In this document: piece by piece, positions 1 to 13,935 of the stretch
Layout: each line of letters begins with the position of its first letter
How positions within the stretch are numbered: the first letter of the stretch is position 1
Origin: Sapria himalayana
Lineage: Eukaryota > Streptophyta > Magnoliopsida > Malpighiales > Rafflesiaceae
Direction of reading: 5' to 3'
NCBI GenBank assembly: GCA_029783825.1
Contig: JAREIK010008183.1
Location: 41,918-105,917 of the forward strand
Length of the DNA stretch: 64,000 nt
Program-made: the position numbers and the translations under genes
The notes under the pieces: generated by a model
Database searches by the model: none
The model's input: only the letters and a program-made list of their open reading frames with translations
What the model was told of the DNA's origin: nothing

Positions 1-26
1 CTTATTCTTCTTATTCTTTTTTTTCT
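1..26. repeat. TTC/TTA microsatellite, end of an array
   Basis: The first bases are TTC and TTA triplets ending in a T-run that borders the 3' end of LINE copy A. It is the right edge of an array continuing outside the window. Confidence 0.8.
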
Positions 27-1094
27 AAAAGGTTATTTTATTATTATAACCCTTTCTTTTTGTAGAATAATACCATTGGTACAATCTAAGAAACTACCCT
101 TAACCCTTTTACAACATTCTATTCAATAGAATTACAAACAGAAAAATCACAAATAATAGTGGACTTAGGCATTTATCTTTTAATAGTCCTATTCTATTTC
201 TTCAAAGTTAATCAAGCAAATTTCTTCTACTTGCAGATTGTCCATACTGCTTTATAAGAAATTCTGCCTTTCCTATCTTTAGAGTCTGGCCATGTGCATC
301 TTGTTTTACTTTCCTCAGTTGCGGTCTTATACCCTCCTTTGGTGACAGCATTCTGGTTCCTACTTTGACCAATTAGCATTTGCTCCCTTTAGCTTCTACC
401 CTTCTCTAAGAGAGGTTCTTGGCCTTGTATATATCCTTGGTCTTTATAACCTCTTTTTTAGTTTCTCCTGACTTTGACTTCCAGCTATTTATAAAAGCAC
501 AAAACAAAATAAACAGACATTAACATTGATAGCATATTGCCTCCTGCTTTGTCCTTTTGTGATAAGCCTTTCCTTCTTTTAGCTCCTACCCTCTTCTATC
601 ACTATTACATTACTTTCTTTGTCTTGTTCCTATTCTTATAGTAAAAGAACCAAGTATAAAAAGCAAAAATATCCATTATATCAAACAACAGCTCACAGCA
701 AACACACTGCTATAAACCTTAATAAATCCAGAATGCCCAAGCCCCTACGCTTTCTTTATGCTTTCTCAGTAAACATACCTCTAAAAGAGGTTCTTGAGCT
801 AAATCTCTTATTTTGAGAGTTATAATAACAGAGCACATCCCATAAGGCCGGTATGAGCTAAACTTGTAACATGTTCTGATGAGTTCATCCCACAGGACCA
901 GGATGAGCACATTATATAGCACATCCTACAGTACCGAGATGTGTTGAATCGAGGTTTCACCTTTCATGCATGAAAAGCAATTTGTACAATAGATATGGTA
1001 ATATAAAAGATTCATGTTTATCCAACAGATATGATAATATATGTTAATATATATGATAATATATAAGGTTGTAATGGCTTCTCCCGTTGGCCAT

Positions 1095-4000
1095 TAACTA
1101 TTATCTTTAACTTTCCTAATTATAGGAAATATTGTTTCATCTAATATGAGGATGCCTCTATATTTATTTGTGATGTTATGACCTTTAAATTCTTCATTTC
1201 CTATTTTTTTTACATCTTTAGCTAACTTATTGGTAGCTTGATTGCAATCTCTAAAAATATGTTCTATACTGCTAATTAATTTCCTCTATCTCATTTATAT
1301 ATTTCCATAGTGATTTATGGCCTTTAATTATACTACTTAAATTAATGAGTCAACTTGAATTTGTAGATTTTTTATGTTTTTAATTTTGCATAATTTTAGT
1401 CCTATCAGGAGAGCAAGAATTTCCGCTTGTAGGTGTGTGTTTGCTGTAAATTTTTTAGTGTATGCCCATAGCACCTTGCCTTCGGAGGCTCTCAGTATTC
1501 CACCACCTCCAATTATACCCGTTTCTCTTTTAAAACTCCCATCTATATTAAGAGCCAGATAGTTTTTTTTTTGAGGGTTTGTTCCAGTGAATATTCATAA
1601 ACTTTAAAGGTTTAGGTTTTATGAATTTTAATTGCCATCAATCTATATATTCTTTGTTTTCTATATATGTAAGATTTTTTAACAGGAAAGCTTCTGATAT
1701 GGTAATTATTTCTTTTTTTATATTTCTCTCTATATCAACTATTTTCATTTCTATATTCTCATACCGGCTATTGTTTTTGGTTTTCCATATGCGCCATACT
1801 ATTAATGGTGGAATGGTGTATTGGAGCCATCTTTTTGTAGATTTGACTTTAGTCCCCTTCATCCTTATTTGAATTCTACTTTTAAGGGTATAATTTTAAC
1901 ATTTCAAGCCCATTTCCCTTTCAAATTTTTCCCATATCTTTGAAGCTAATTTTATTTGTGAAAATAGATGATCCGAGGATTCTATATTTATTTTGCAACA
2001 ATCACATCTAGAAGCTAAATTTATGCCTCTTTTTTGTATAAATATATCTAATGGAATAATGTTAGTTAGTGTTTTTCATAAGAATAGGGGAGTTTTAAAT
2101 GAGTTATTATTATTCCAACACAATTTCCACATTTATTGTAGAGGTTTTTTATTCCTAACTAGATTCTTGGCTGATTTTAAGGAGAATATACCTTCCTCAT
2201 TTAATTTCCATTACCAGGCAAATTTAGTTAAGACTGAGTGCTTATCTACTTCTTTTTGTTTTAGTGTTTGTTTCCATATTTGAGATTCATTTCTTAACTT
2301 TTATATCTTGTTTTTGTCAAAAATTTAACAAAGTATTTAGATCTCATATATCTTGCCTAGAGATTGTTATCTTCTTCTATCCTCCACCATCTCTTGCAAG
2401 CCCATGCTTCTGCTAAAAGTTCTAAACTAGAGAAACCAATTCTTGCTTACTCTTTTGGGAAGCATAGATCTTCCCATTTAATCCCATGTAGTTTATGCTT
2501 ATTATTCTTTTTGCCATGGAAGAAATTAGTTAATTTTTTCTCTATTTTTTTATAAAGTATTTAGTTGGCTACATAATCATTAAATTGTGTATAAGTAGAC
2601 TTTTTCAGTATGTGAGTGATGAGGGTACCTCTCCCATTCATGTTCAATGATTCAACCTTCCATCCCGCTATCTTATTTCTAAGCTTACCTAAGAAGAAAT
2701 CTAGGTGGTCTAATTTAAATCTACCTTTGTATAATGGACAACCAAGATACAAGATAGCTCCTTTCTCATTAGAGAATACTGTGTTTTTTTAGTATGTGAA
2801 TGAAACTGAGAGGTGCATTCTTTGAAATTTTAAATTGATATTTATTTCTATTTAACTTTAAGCCCATTTCTTCTTTCATTGTTTAAAAAATTTCCATTAA
2901 GTTCTATATAGATTTCTTATTCTTGTTTGTGAATAATATGATGTCATCTGCATATGTCAGACAACTTATCTACGGAGAGTCTTTATGTTTCCTAAAAGGG
3001 AGTATTTTTCCTCTACACATATTACTTTTTAGATATCCAATAAATAATTTCAGATATATGTTAAAGAGTGCAGGAGATAAGGGATCTCCTTGTCTTAACC
3101 CTCGAGTAGATTTAAACTATTCCCCCTTATCCCCGTTTATGATAATCTTAAACCACGTGCTCGAAATGCATCTAAAAATTAAATCTATCCATGCTTCTGT
3201 AAAACCCATTTTCCTCATGGTAAACCATATGACTTGCTAGTCTACTCTATCAAAGGCTTTCGATAGGTCTAGTTTAAATATAACATTTTGGCATCTAGTT
3301 TTGTATGATAAATCTTTCATGAGTTTATTAGCTAGGCATATATTTTCCATGATTAGTCTATTTTTCATAAAACTTGATTGTTCATTTGATATGATTTTGG
3401 GAAGTATAAGTCCTGCTCTATTTTGCAGAAGTTTTGCTAGAACTTTATAAATTGAATTACATAAACTAATGGGTCAATAATCTTCTCCCCCTAGGGGGTT
3501 TTTCTTTTAAGGAATAAAGACTATATGGGTTAGCGCCCAGATTTTGTTAATCTCTACCCCATAGAAGAACCAATGAAGAGCCTGAACAATATATACATTA
3601 ATGATATCCCAGTATGCTTTAAAAAAAATTGTTATTCTATCCATCTGGACCAGCTGCACTGTTATTGTTCATGCTATAGATAGTTTTTTTGATTTTTTCC
3701 TCCTCTGGAAATTCCATTAGATTTTTATTATCTTCATTATTAATTAAGTTATTTATGTTTTGTAAACGGTATTTTCCTTTAATTATACTTTTATCACATA
3801 ATAGTTTTTATATATATCTTCTAGTGAATCTTTAATTTCTTATTTGTTTTCTAACCATATTCCTTTGTTTTTATTTTTCCTATAATTTTATGTTTTTGAT
3901 TCTTTATTTTTAATAAAGAATCAAAAACATAAAATTATCCATTTTACTTTTGCTCTTTATTTCCAAAAAATGTCTTCCATGTGGAATTTTAGTTTAAGTT

Positions 4001-4971
4001 CACTTCGTGATTTATTTTGGGCACGGAGATTGTACGTACTCTGATCTTTCTCATATGACTCTTCTAATTCATTGATTTTTTGTTCTATTTCTATGATACA
4101 TTTATTAATATTGCCAAACCTTTTTTTGTTCCTCTTTATTAAACATGTTCTTAATATATTAAGTCTTGCCATGAGCATCTCGTTTGGGTTGCCACTTACT
4201 GGTAGCGACCAAGATTCTTTCACATTGTATTGGAAGTCCTCATGTAGACACCACATATTCTGGAAGTTGAAAGATATATTTTTGGGTTCATTTTTAAGAA
4301 AATTAATAAGTAGTGGCTTGTGATCTGAACATGTGTTGTTCAAGTGTTTGACTTTTATATTTCCATAAAATTCAATTTCTTTGGCATTAAAAAGAATTTT
4401 ATCTAGTCCAGACCATATAGCTCCTTTTTTCTTGTGGTTATTAGTCCAGGTGTAGTTTGAGCCTAAAAAATTTTCCTCCCGTAGGTTGTAGTTGGAGATA
4501 GTTTCATTTAAGTGTTCACTAGCCTGTGAATTCATTAGTCTCCCCCCTTTTTTCTCTGATGCTTTTCTGATCATGTTAAATTCACTTCCTATTAAGCATG
4601 GAGTTTTTTTAACTAAAATATCCTCCATGATTTTTTATAGCTCCTTTCTTTTTTATTTATAGTTATTAGCATAAACTACTGAAATTATGCCTTCTATGCC
4701 ATTATTTATACTAAGATTAATGATTTGGTCGTATTTTTCAATGCTAGTAATATCAATGCAATTTTTCCTCATGACCCATATTCTATTCACTTTATTGAAG
4801 AAAACTTTACTGAATCCTAGTTTGTTCTTGACATTTTCTAAGACTTGTATCAACCATTGGCACTGCTAACATTAGCAGTGAAATGTTATAGAGTTTTATC
4901 AATTTCTTTAATCTATTTAAGGATGGGATGTTGGTTATTCCCCGAATGTTCCAAAATAAGTAACTAAACAT
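1095..4971 (-). pseudogene. LINE A ORF2: endonuclease, reverse transcriptase, RNase H (broken)
   Basis: The intact protein would nick target DNA and reverse-transcribe the LINE RNA at the nick. Read on the minus strand, the start at 4971 gives MFSYLFWNIRG, the usual endonuclease opening. A 223-residue open stretch (4628-3957) carries the rest of the domain, with a decayed GDFN motif (read as GSEFN) and a kept SDH. RT motifs lie at about 3500-2560, including YADD (2943-2954) and YLGCPLY near 2750. The conserved FRPIS motif near 3475 carries a TGA where Arg is expected, consistent with CGA to TGA. A zf-RVT remnant is at about 2290-1780. RNase H is at about 1600-1100 and keeps its first Asp in an NIDGSF motif. 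Not functional. Confidence 0.85.
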
Positions 4972-6126
4972 TATTTGAGGGTTTTAATTGTGCTCTTGCT
5001 TTGCACTTTTATTCATGTGTTAAATTAAAAATGTTTTTTAGTGTTTTTGGTTTTATTTACTATGTTATGTTCTTTGGATTCTTTATTTTAAGCATTTTAT
5101 CCATTTGTAGACCTATAATATTTAAGTCCTTTATAGCCTTTTCTCATTTATAGGCTGTCACTCAACTTTTTTTTATATCAATATCTTCTTTAGATAGTTC
5201 TTGTTTTTCATTTCTATTTCAGTTAGAATGTTATTACATAATTTAATGGATCCAGAATCTAAACCCTTTTCTAAGGTAGAAAACAAATCTTCTGTATTTT
5301 TTTATTTGCTTAATTATCTTTGGTTTTATAGTTCTAATCACTATCTCTTTAATTTTGTCCATTATTATTCTTATTTTTTTTCAAAGCATTGGCATCCTGT
5401 GCAGGTTGTTGCACATGATCTATCTTTGTTTATATGTCAGTAACCTTAAGAACAGGAGATTTTGGATTAACCATTTGTCTGTCTACCTCATTATGTTCAA
5501 TATGATTTTTCATTTTTTCTTCCTTTCTAGCCAATCAACATCCTATTTGGTATAGAGAATTGAAGATTTACTTTAATACAAACTCTGGTCATGCTAGGAC
5601 TCAAGAAATTGGCAGTGGTTCCACCCAATAATAATGGTTCACCTATGAGATTAGAGATGGAGAAGAGTGTAGTTTTGTTAAATAAATGAATGGACAAAGA
5701 GGAAAGAAGAAAACAAACCCACAAGAGAGGGTTTTCTTCCTTGATGTAAAAATTTGGTGCCCATTTGAATACTCGCATTAGATAACCCAAAATATTCAAG
5801 GTCTCCTTCATCCATAGACATAGGATGTCCTCTTCTGTGAATAACTGAACCAGAACTAGTTTGCCATCAATCGCTCCCAGCTTAAGCTAACATTTGATTT
5901 TTAAAGAGAAGAAAAAATATCTTATTTCTTCCATTCATGGTCGCTCATGGGAAAATTTTTCAATGAGAGAGTGTTTCTAAAGAAAAGAGAGGTTTTTGAA
6001 TTCTTCGGGGGTAAATAATACTATGGGTTCCCCATTTTTCTTCAAAAACTATTTATTAGGGAGCACTGTTAATTGATAAATATTAGAAAAGGATTTATTA
6101 TAAGCAAGATAATCACTTTCCTACAT
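4964..6126 (-). pseudogene. LINE A ORF1: DUF4283-like RNA-binding protein (broken)
   Basis: ORF1 proteins of plant LINEs bind the element RNA. The start at 6126 aligns with copy G (NKSFSN motif), but the second codon is TAG. The best-preserved part, 5811-5527, reads through the DUF4283 core (YLMRVFKWAPNF, IGEPLL, RVCIKVNLQ). The segment upstream of it is frameshifted. The C-terminal third is AT-rich with several stops. It ends by overlapping the ORF2 start by 8 nt at 4964-4971. Confidence 0.75.
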
Positions 6127-6225
6127 TATTTAGATTTAATTCACCACTTTCTTCCCCAAATTGTGGTTTCTCTCTCTAGAATTTCAAATTTAACTTTCTA
6201 GAACATAGAGCTACGGGAAAAAATA

Positions 6226-6595
6226 CTTATTCATCATCATCAAATTCTTATTTTTAATTTTAATTCTTATTCACTTCTTATTCATATTAATCTTCATATT
6301 CTATTTATTCTATTAATACTTATTATTCTTCTTATTATCATTTTTTTATTCTTCTTATTCATCTTATTTTATTATTGTTTTTATTGTTTTTATTCTTTTT
6401 ATTCTTTTTATTCTTTTTATTCTTTTTATTCTTTTTATTCTTTTTATTCTTTTTATTCTTTTTATTCTTTTTATTCTTTTTATTCTTCTTATTGTTGTTA
6501 TTCTTATTATTCTTCTTTTCCCCATATCCTTCTTTTCCTTCTTATCCGTCTTATTCTTATTATTTTTCTTATTATTCTTATTATTCTTTTTATTT

Positions 6596-6634
<39 letters not shown>

Positions 6635-7909
6635 TTTTTTGTATTCTTTTTATTCATCTTATTTTTTTTATTCTTCTTCATTTTTTATTCTTGTAATTCT
6701 TAATATTCTTCATATTCTTCTTATTCTTCTTAGTTTTCTTATTCTTATTATTCATCTTATTCTTCTTATTCTTCTTATTTTTTTCTTGTTATTCTTCTTA
6801 TCCTCCTTATTGTTCTTATTCTTCTTATAATTCTTATAATTCTTATTATTCTTATTCTTCTTATTCTTCTTATTCTTCTGATTTTCTTATTCTTATTATT
6901 CTTCTGATTTTCTTATTCTTATTATTCTTCTGATTTTCTTATTCTTATTATTCTTATTATTCTTCTTATTATTTTTATTCTTCTTATTCATCTAATTCTT
7001 ATTATTCTTCTTATTTTTATTATTCTTATTCTTTTTTTCTTATTTTATTAATATTCTGTAAATTCTTCTAATTATTTTTATTCTTCTAATTATTCTTATT
7101 ATTCTTATTCTTCTTATTCTTCATATACATCATATACTTTATATTCTTTATATTATTTTTATTCTTTTTATTTTTCTTATTATTCTTATTCTTATTATTA
7201 TTCTTATTCTACTTATTTTTCTAATACTTTTTAATCTTCATATTTATTTATTCTTCTTATTTTTCATATTCTTCTTATTTTTCATATTCTTCTTATTCTT
7301 AATATTTTTCGTATATTTCTTATTATTCTTATTCTTCTTATACTTCTTATTCTTCTTATTCTTCTTATTCTTCTTATTCTTCTTATTGGTTTTATTCTTC
7401 TTATTCGTTTTATTCTTCTTATACTTAATATTCTTCTTATACTTAATATTCTTCATAAACTCCATATTCTTCATATTGTTATTATTATTCTTATTCTTCT
7501 TAATATTCTTATTCTTATTATTCTTGTTATTCTTCTTATTTTCTTATTATTCTTATTGTTCTTATTCTTCTTATTATTCTTATTCTTCTTATTCTTTTTA
7601 TTCTTCTTTTTATTCTTCTTTTTATTCTTCTTTTTATTCTTATTATTATTCTTCTGCATCTTATTCTTCCTATTCTTTTTATTCTTCTTATTCTTCTTAT
7701 TCGTCATATTTTATTATTCTTATTATTCTTCTTACTCTTTTTATTCTTCTTATTCTTCTTATTCTTCTTATTCTTATTATTCTTCTTATTCTTCTTATTC
7801 TTATTTTCTTCTTATTCTTCTACTTCTTTTTATTCTTCTTATTTTTCTTATTTTTCATATGCTTCATATTCATTATATTTCTTATTTTTTTATTATTATT
7901 ATACTTCTA

Positions 7910-7958
<49 letters not shown>

Positions 7959-8045
7959 TATTATTATTATTATTATTATTATACTTCTTATTCTTCTAAT
8001 TCACCTAATTTTTCTTAGTCCCCCTAATATTCTTTTTCTTCTTAT
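6226..8045. repeat. TTC/TTA triplet microsatellite array, 1.8 kb
   Basis: A long array of TTC, TTA and variant TTT triplets; the usual unit is TTATTCTTC. Sub-blocks have different local units: TTCTTTTTA repeats at about 6400-6490, and pure ATT runs at about 6598-6633 and 7911-7980. The triplet phase keeps reading frames open on both strands, giving Ser/Tyr, Leu/Ile/Phe or Lys/Asn strings. These have no gene-like composition. Confidence 0.95.
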
Positions 8046-8882
8046 TAAAATTTTTCTTATTGTTTTATAAAAAGAAGTAAAAATTTAAAAACAAAAAATT
8101 ATTATTTAGTAATAAATTTTACTTTGATTCTGAATCATTTTAGGTTTTGTAATTATATTTTAATTTATATCTATCATATTAATAATAGTTTATTTATTTA
8201 TTTTTTGATAATTGATATCATATCTATCAATAAAATTATTTATATTATATATAATTATAATGATTATTATTACTAAATATTATATTCACATTTTTAAAAA
8301 TTTTTAAAATTATTATATTATCAGAGGTTATATAAGCTATGTAAATGTGAAAAAATATCAAAAAAATTTTTTTTGTTATTTCATTGTTTAAACCAAACAT
8401 ATAAACCACTAAATGCCTAAAAACATAAATTGCTAAAGTCCTAAACGACAAAACCTCTAAATACGTAAAATATTAAACTGGTATACATTAATTATTAATT
8501 CATAAATCTCATTTTAATTTTTATTCAGTATAATTATAAATTTTTATTTTAATTATTTATCAGTTTATTTTTATTGAAATATTAATTACAAAATAAATTA
8601 TTAGTTAAACAGATATAATTTAAATTAAACTGTTATACCCTAAATAATAAAGAATAAATCTCATTTTTTTCATTATAATTTAAAATATTCATTTTAATTA
8701 TTTATTTATTTATTTTTATATAAATATTAATTAAAAAATAAATTATGATTTAAAATATTAATTAAAATATTCATTATAATTATAATTAAAATATTTTTAT
8801 ATAAATATTTATTTTTATATAAATATTAATTAAAATTTTTCATTATAATTTAAAATATTCATTTTAATTATTTATTTATTTG
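8046..8882. other. AT-rich island inside the array, no gene seen
   Basis: About 840 bp of AT-rich sequence lacking the triplet pattern, flanked on both sides by array. A stretch of about 45 bp at 8668-8714 recurs almost exactly at 8837-8881. The latter copy runs straight into the resumed array, suggesting local duplication or an insertion edge. Around 8390-8480 there is a run of CTAAA-containing words. I recognise no coding sequence or LINE homology. Confidence 0.6.
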
Positions 8883-9138
8883 TTTTTATTCTACTTATTA
8901 ATCTTATTTTTCTTATTCTTATAATTCTTCTTATTCTTCTTATTTTTTTATTCTTCTTATTCTTCCTGTTCTTCTTATTTTTCTTATTCTTCTTATTCTA
9001 CTTATTCATTCTATTCTTCTGATTCTTATTTTTAATATTATTCTTGTTATTCTTCTTATCATCGTATTCTTCTTATCTTCTTATTCTTCTTATTTTTTTT
9101 ATTATTCTTAATTTTTTTATTCTTCTAATTCTTTTTTT
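8883..9138. repeat. TTC/TTA microsatellite array, short segment
   Basis: Resumption of the triplet array between the AT-rich island and the 3' end of LINE B. It ends in a T-run, matching the A-run at the LINE 3' end on the minus strand. Confidence 0.9.
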
Positions 9139-11450
9139 AAAGTTATTATTATTATTATTATAACTCTCTCTTTTGGCGGAGGAATACCATTTTTACCAGC
9201 TAATTCTACCATTTCCCCTTTTACACCCACTTTGCAAAAATAAAAAACAAATAAAAGGGCATAGGCTATCTTAAGGTTGCAATAATATGTTATCTCGATT
9301 TCCTTATAAAAGCTGGATTTTGAAAATACGCTTTCATGCTGGCCCAATGAATTTAAGCCATTCTTTAGCAGCTGAAACTTGATTCTTTCTTAGATTTACT
9401 TCCACCCTCATCTTCTTTTTTCATTCCTGAGATATCTCCTCTATCCATTTATCCATGTTCCTTCTGTAAATTTAATCTTGTCCTATTCTAGAAAAGCAAG
9501 AACACAACCACTAGACAGATGCAGACTGACTTTCACAGACACTTGTATAAACAGACATGAAACTTACATTGACATTTATGCAAACACCTGGCAGACTGCC
9601 TACAAACCAACCACATCAGATAGACTTTAACATAAGTTCGACCTATAATTATAAACTCATCTGCAACATGCACAAAACAGTCACTTTATAGTTTTTCCTT
9701 GAAACATTTTTAACCCCTTATTTCTTATCAATAACTGAAGGAGTATCCCCAATCGTTCAGACCTAGAAATCTGCAAAAAAAAAGATGCCTGCCAAACTAT
9801 ATATTACCTTACCTATTTAGTATGTAAGCAGTCAAGAAAGTTATAACAACATTTCCCACTTCCCTATTTCTGCAACAACGAATCAGTTACAATAAAATTG
9901 CCAATCCTAAGAATAACATTAACTCACAGAGCACCTTACCAGACCAATCATCTGGAAAAACTTGCAAAAATAACAAGCCAGTCCAAACACATATTGCTTA
10001 TATATATATAATAGGCTAAGGTGCAGAATATCTGTATCCATGCTAGAAATAGCCATCCCCGGCCTTCCTTTTGCTTCAACATGCGTGAATTACAAACTCA
10101 AACCGAATTAAACATTTAATTATTTTTGAAATTAGAAAAAATAACAGCCAACTGATAGCATTACTTCTCCTATGCCAGACCAACACCTTGTTAGAAAAAA
10201 AAGCAAAAATGTCCCAAGAAGCAGTCATCAAAGATTATTAAACACTATTAAATGTTTAATCAAAACTAGTTTTTGCAGATCCTGCCATATGGAAATCCCA
10301 GCATCCAGCCTTGCCAGGCCTTTGAATTTATCTGGAAGATCGCTTCTACCAAAAACCTGTTCTCCAATAGACTCACCCTCCTTGGCTGACCTATCCCCTA
10401 AAGTATTTGCCTCTCTATATATATGCTTAATGGTTGCATTCCCTTCTTCCATATAATTTTTTATAGACTCTATATAATCTTCATATTGCTAAAGATTTAA
10501 ATCTTTATTTTCTAGGTCAACTAAAAGCTTCAAATCCACTTGAATCTGAAACTCTTTAATATTGAGCCCACTACAGATTTGTAGACTACTATGGAGGGCT
10601 TGAATCTCTAAATATAGTGCTGAGAAACCTTTTAAATTCATCGTAAATGCTTTAAGAACTTTCCTTGTGAATCCTTTATAACTCATCCTCCCCCTGCTAC
10701 CCCCATATCTCTGTTAAAGCTACCATCCATATTGAGCGACATTTTACATTTCGGTGGTTTCTCCCACGTGATACTTTTTTCCCTCAACTCCCTTTATTCT
10801 ATATATGACAAGCCCCAATGATTTATTAAATCCATTACTGGCTTATCTTTTCTCATTTTAATAGGATTTGCCCTCAAAATACTAGTAATCTCTCTTCTAA
10901 TATCTTTAAGATATTCTCTGAGTTCATACGAACATTTTCAAAATGGCTCTTGTTCCTCGCCTTCCAGATACACCAGATTACTACTATCAGGATGTTTTTC
11001 CTAAGGCAAGATTAAACTTTATTCCCAAGGCTAAGACTTTACCAACTCAGTAATCTATCTTTAAGCCTCCTTACTTGACATGGCTGACCAAAGTGAATCT
11101 GGCTCCAAACTTCATCTGCAATTTTACCTGTAGAAAATAAATGATCTGTGTTTTCAATTTTAGAAAAGTAGTATTCACATCTAGAGGCTATTTTAATACC
11201 TTTTGTTTGTAAATTATTATCCACAAGGGTAGTTTCTTGATGGGTTCTCCACAGAAAGAATTTTATCTTTTGTGGAGAATAATTTTCCCATCCCCATTTA
11301 AAAATCAACTGCACCCGCCTCTTGTTTCTTATATGTTCCTTTGTAGATTTCAAGGTGAAAACACCTTGAGGATTGGGAGTATACTTCCACCCACTCTTAT
11401 TAAGTTTAGATTGAGATTCTACTAAATTTTTTTTGATTCAATAACACCCT
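9139..11450 (-). mobile_element. LINE copy B, 5'-truncated
   Basis: The 3' box is at 9161-9198. The 3' UTR extends to about 10280, then come RNase H (to about 10690) and zf-RVT (11353-11039). The copy ends abruptly at about 11450, between the RT and zf-RVT regions, where the array begins. ORF1, the endonuclease and nearly all of RT are absent. Its 3' UTR and RNase H match copy E closely (shared LQICSGLNIKE), so B and E form one subfamily. The truncation is typical of incomplete reverse transcription. Confidence 0.88.
10280..11440 (-). pseudogene. LINE B ORF2 3' part: zf-RVT and RNase H (broken)
   Basis: Fragment of the ORF2 polyprotein. The zf-RVT part (11353-11039) shows the WRTHQETTLVDNNLQTKGIK pattern, a Cys-rich CEYYF site and DHLFS; the second Cys of the usual C-x2-C is Tyr. 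RNase H is split: 10686-10489 carries the central strand (EIQAL, IQVDLKLLVDL, with the usual Asp-Ser read as Asp-Leu). 10452-10280 carries the C-terminal REANTLGDRSA motif, where the usual Ala-Asp is Gly-Asp. Frameshifts separate the parts. Confidence 0.8.
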
Positions 11451-12130
11451 CCTCTTCTTATTCTTTTTATTTTTCTTATTTCCTTATTCTTCTTATTCTT
11501 CTTATTCTTCTTATTCTGCTTACTTTTCTTATTCTTCTTACTCTTCTTATTCTTCTTATTCTTATTATTCTTCTTATTCTTATTATTATTCTTATTATTA
11601 ATATTCTTCGTATACTTCTTTTTATTGATTTTCTCTTATTCTTATTATTCATCTTATTATTCTTATTATTCTTATTCATCATATTCTTCTTATTCTTCTT
11701 ATTCTTATTATTCTTTTTATTCGTCGAATTCTTCTTACTCTTCTTATATTTTTATACTTCATATTCTTCATATACTTCATATTATTTTTATTCTTCTTAT
11801 TCTTCTTATTCATATTATTCTTCTTATTTATCTTATTCTTATTATTCTTCTTATTCTTCTTATTCTTCTTATCATTCTTATTCTTCTTATTCTTCTTATT
11901 CTTCTTATTCTTTTTATTCTTCTTTTTATTCTTATTGTTATTCTTCTACATCTTATTATTATAATTTTTTTTTATTTTTCTTATTTTTCTTATTATTCTT
12001 ATTATTATTATTATTATTATTATTATTCTTCTTCTTCTTATTCTTTTTATTCATCTTATTCTCATTTTCTTCTTATACTTCTTATTCTTCTTATTCTTTA
12101 TATACTTCAAATTCATTATATTTCTTATTC

Positions 12131-12162
<32 letters not shown>

Positions 12163-12983
12163 CTTCTTATTCTTCTAATTATCCTAATTCTTCTTATTCC
12201 CCATAATCTTCTTTTTCTTCTTGTTAGTATTTTTTTTATTATTCTAACTCTTCTTATTCTTTTTTATTCTAATTATTAATCTTATTCTTATTATACTTCT
12301 TATTCTTCTTATTATTCTTATTATTCTTATTCTTCTTATTCTTCTTATTCTTCTTATTCTGCTTATTCTTATAATTTTTCTAATTCTTGTTATTTTTGTT
12401 ATTTTTATATTCTGCTTATTCTTTTTATTCTTCTTATTCTTCTTTTTCATATTATTCTTCTTATTCTTCTTATACTTCTTATTCTTTTTATTCTTCTTAT
12501 TATTCTTTTTCATATTATTCTTGTTTTTCTTTTTATTCATCTTATTCTTCTTATCTTCTATTCTTTTTATTCTTTTTATTCTTCTTATTCTTCTTATTTT
12601 CTATTCTTCTTATTCTTTTTATTCTTCTTATATTTCTTATTTCTCATTCTTCTCATTCTTCTTATTCTTCTTATTCTTCTTATACTTCTTATTCTTCTTA
12701 TTCTTCTTATTCTTCTTATTCTTCTTATACTTCTTATTCTTCTTATTCTTTTAATTATTCTTTTTCTTCTTATTCTTCGTATTCTTTTTATTCTTTTCAT
12801 TCTTCTTATTCTTATAATTCTAATTATTATTTTAATTTTTATTATTCTATTTATTTTCCTTTTTCATCTTATTCTACTTATTCTTTTTATTATTCTTATT
12901 CTTCTTATTCTTTTTATTCTTCTTATTCATCTTATTCTTCGTATTCTTTTTAATCTTTTTATTCTTATTATTCTTTTTTTTAA
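11451..12983. repeat. TTC/TTA triplet microsatellite array, 1.5 kb
   Basis: Array between LINE B and LINE C, dominated by TTATTCTTC with TTATTATTC and TTTTTATTC variants. ATT runs lie at about 12000-12025 and 12130-12160. Long open frames here encode only Ser-Tyr, Leu-Ile or Lys-Asn strings and are not genes. Confidence 0.95.
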
Positions 12984-13935
12984 AAAGGAGTTTATTAATA
13001 TTAACCCTCTCTTTTGGCGGAGGAATACCATTTTTACAAACTAAAATCTACCCATTCCCCACTTACAACCTTTAACCTTTAACATCAAACTTAAAATTAA
13101 AATTAAAATTGCTAGTCATCTATCCTAGAGAATAATTTGCAATGAATGCACTTATTTGAGGTTAGCTTTAAATTTCTTGCATATTGTTTTAACATTCCTT
13201 GATATAATCTTTGGCATCCGATTGAGCTCCTACTTCTTCGTGGGGTTTCCATAAGTTTCTACCCTCTTAGACTCCCTGTTTATGCTTATTTTATATTGAC
13301 TTTACTGATTTCCTACAAAAGAAAGCAACATGTCTACATACTCATTCATTCATCTAGTTTACCTTATGGCTACTCTTGCTTCTTGCCTTTGATGTTATCT
13401 TTTTCTCTTTAACCTCTTTTGATCCTGCTTAATAAAGCAATCAAATTGCTCCAAGTGATTACTTCTGCACTTTATCTTGTCTCCATTTCTGCTTACATCG
13501 GTGCCCCTTTAAACACTCATAAGCTGATTCTTCTAGCTTTAGATAGCAGCCAGACCAGTCTCCTATTCTAGACACTTACAAGTCCAAATAAACTATAAAC
13601 TACCGTAAATTAACACATGCCTTTTCACAACATTCACACATAGCCACTTAACTTAAACATTAAAACGGACTGTAAACCATCAATAACAAAACAACATATG
13701 CTCTAAGATTCCAAAATTCCAGTAGCTACTGGATTTTCTCGTTATTTTTACAAGGTACTTCGCTGCTAAGAAAAGAGAAATAACAGTAAAAATATGCTAA
13801 CAACTAATATCTTACTTTACCTTATTACCTTCGCCTCCATAATGTTCATACCTGTTTACCTGCAGAGATAGAAATTCCCCTGCACAGAGGCTACCATAGT
13901 ACCATATCAATTAACAGCTTATATTCTTATAATTC

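Larger units (their letters stand above)
27..6225 (-). mobile_element. LINE copy A, near full length (L1 type with RNase H)
   Basis: A minus-strand non-LTR retrotransposon. Its 3' end is at the left, where a diverged 3' terminal box (47-84) follows the array. The 3' UTR (27-1094) contains three GGACC-centred imperfect hairpins between about 830 and 945. ORF2 follows (1095-4971), then ORF1 (4964-6126) and a 5' UTR of about 95 nt with a TCTCTCTCTAGAA motif near 6170, also present in copies E and G. Both ORFs are broken by many stops and frameshifts. It is closest to copy G in protein sequence and in high AT content. The 5' boundary with the next array is placed by eye. Confidence 0.88.

Noticed and set aside
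6364..8000. Long open frames in the microsatellite (Leu-Phe, Ser-Tyr or Lys-Asn repeats)
   Set aside because: They follow only from the triplet phase of the repeat; there is no start context, codon bias or domain, and similar frames occur in every array.
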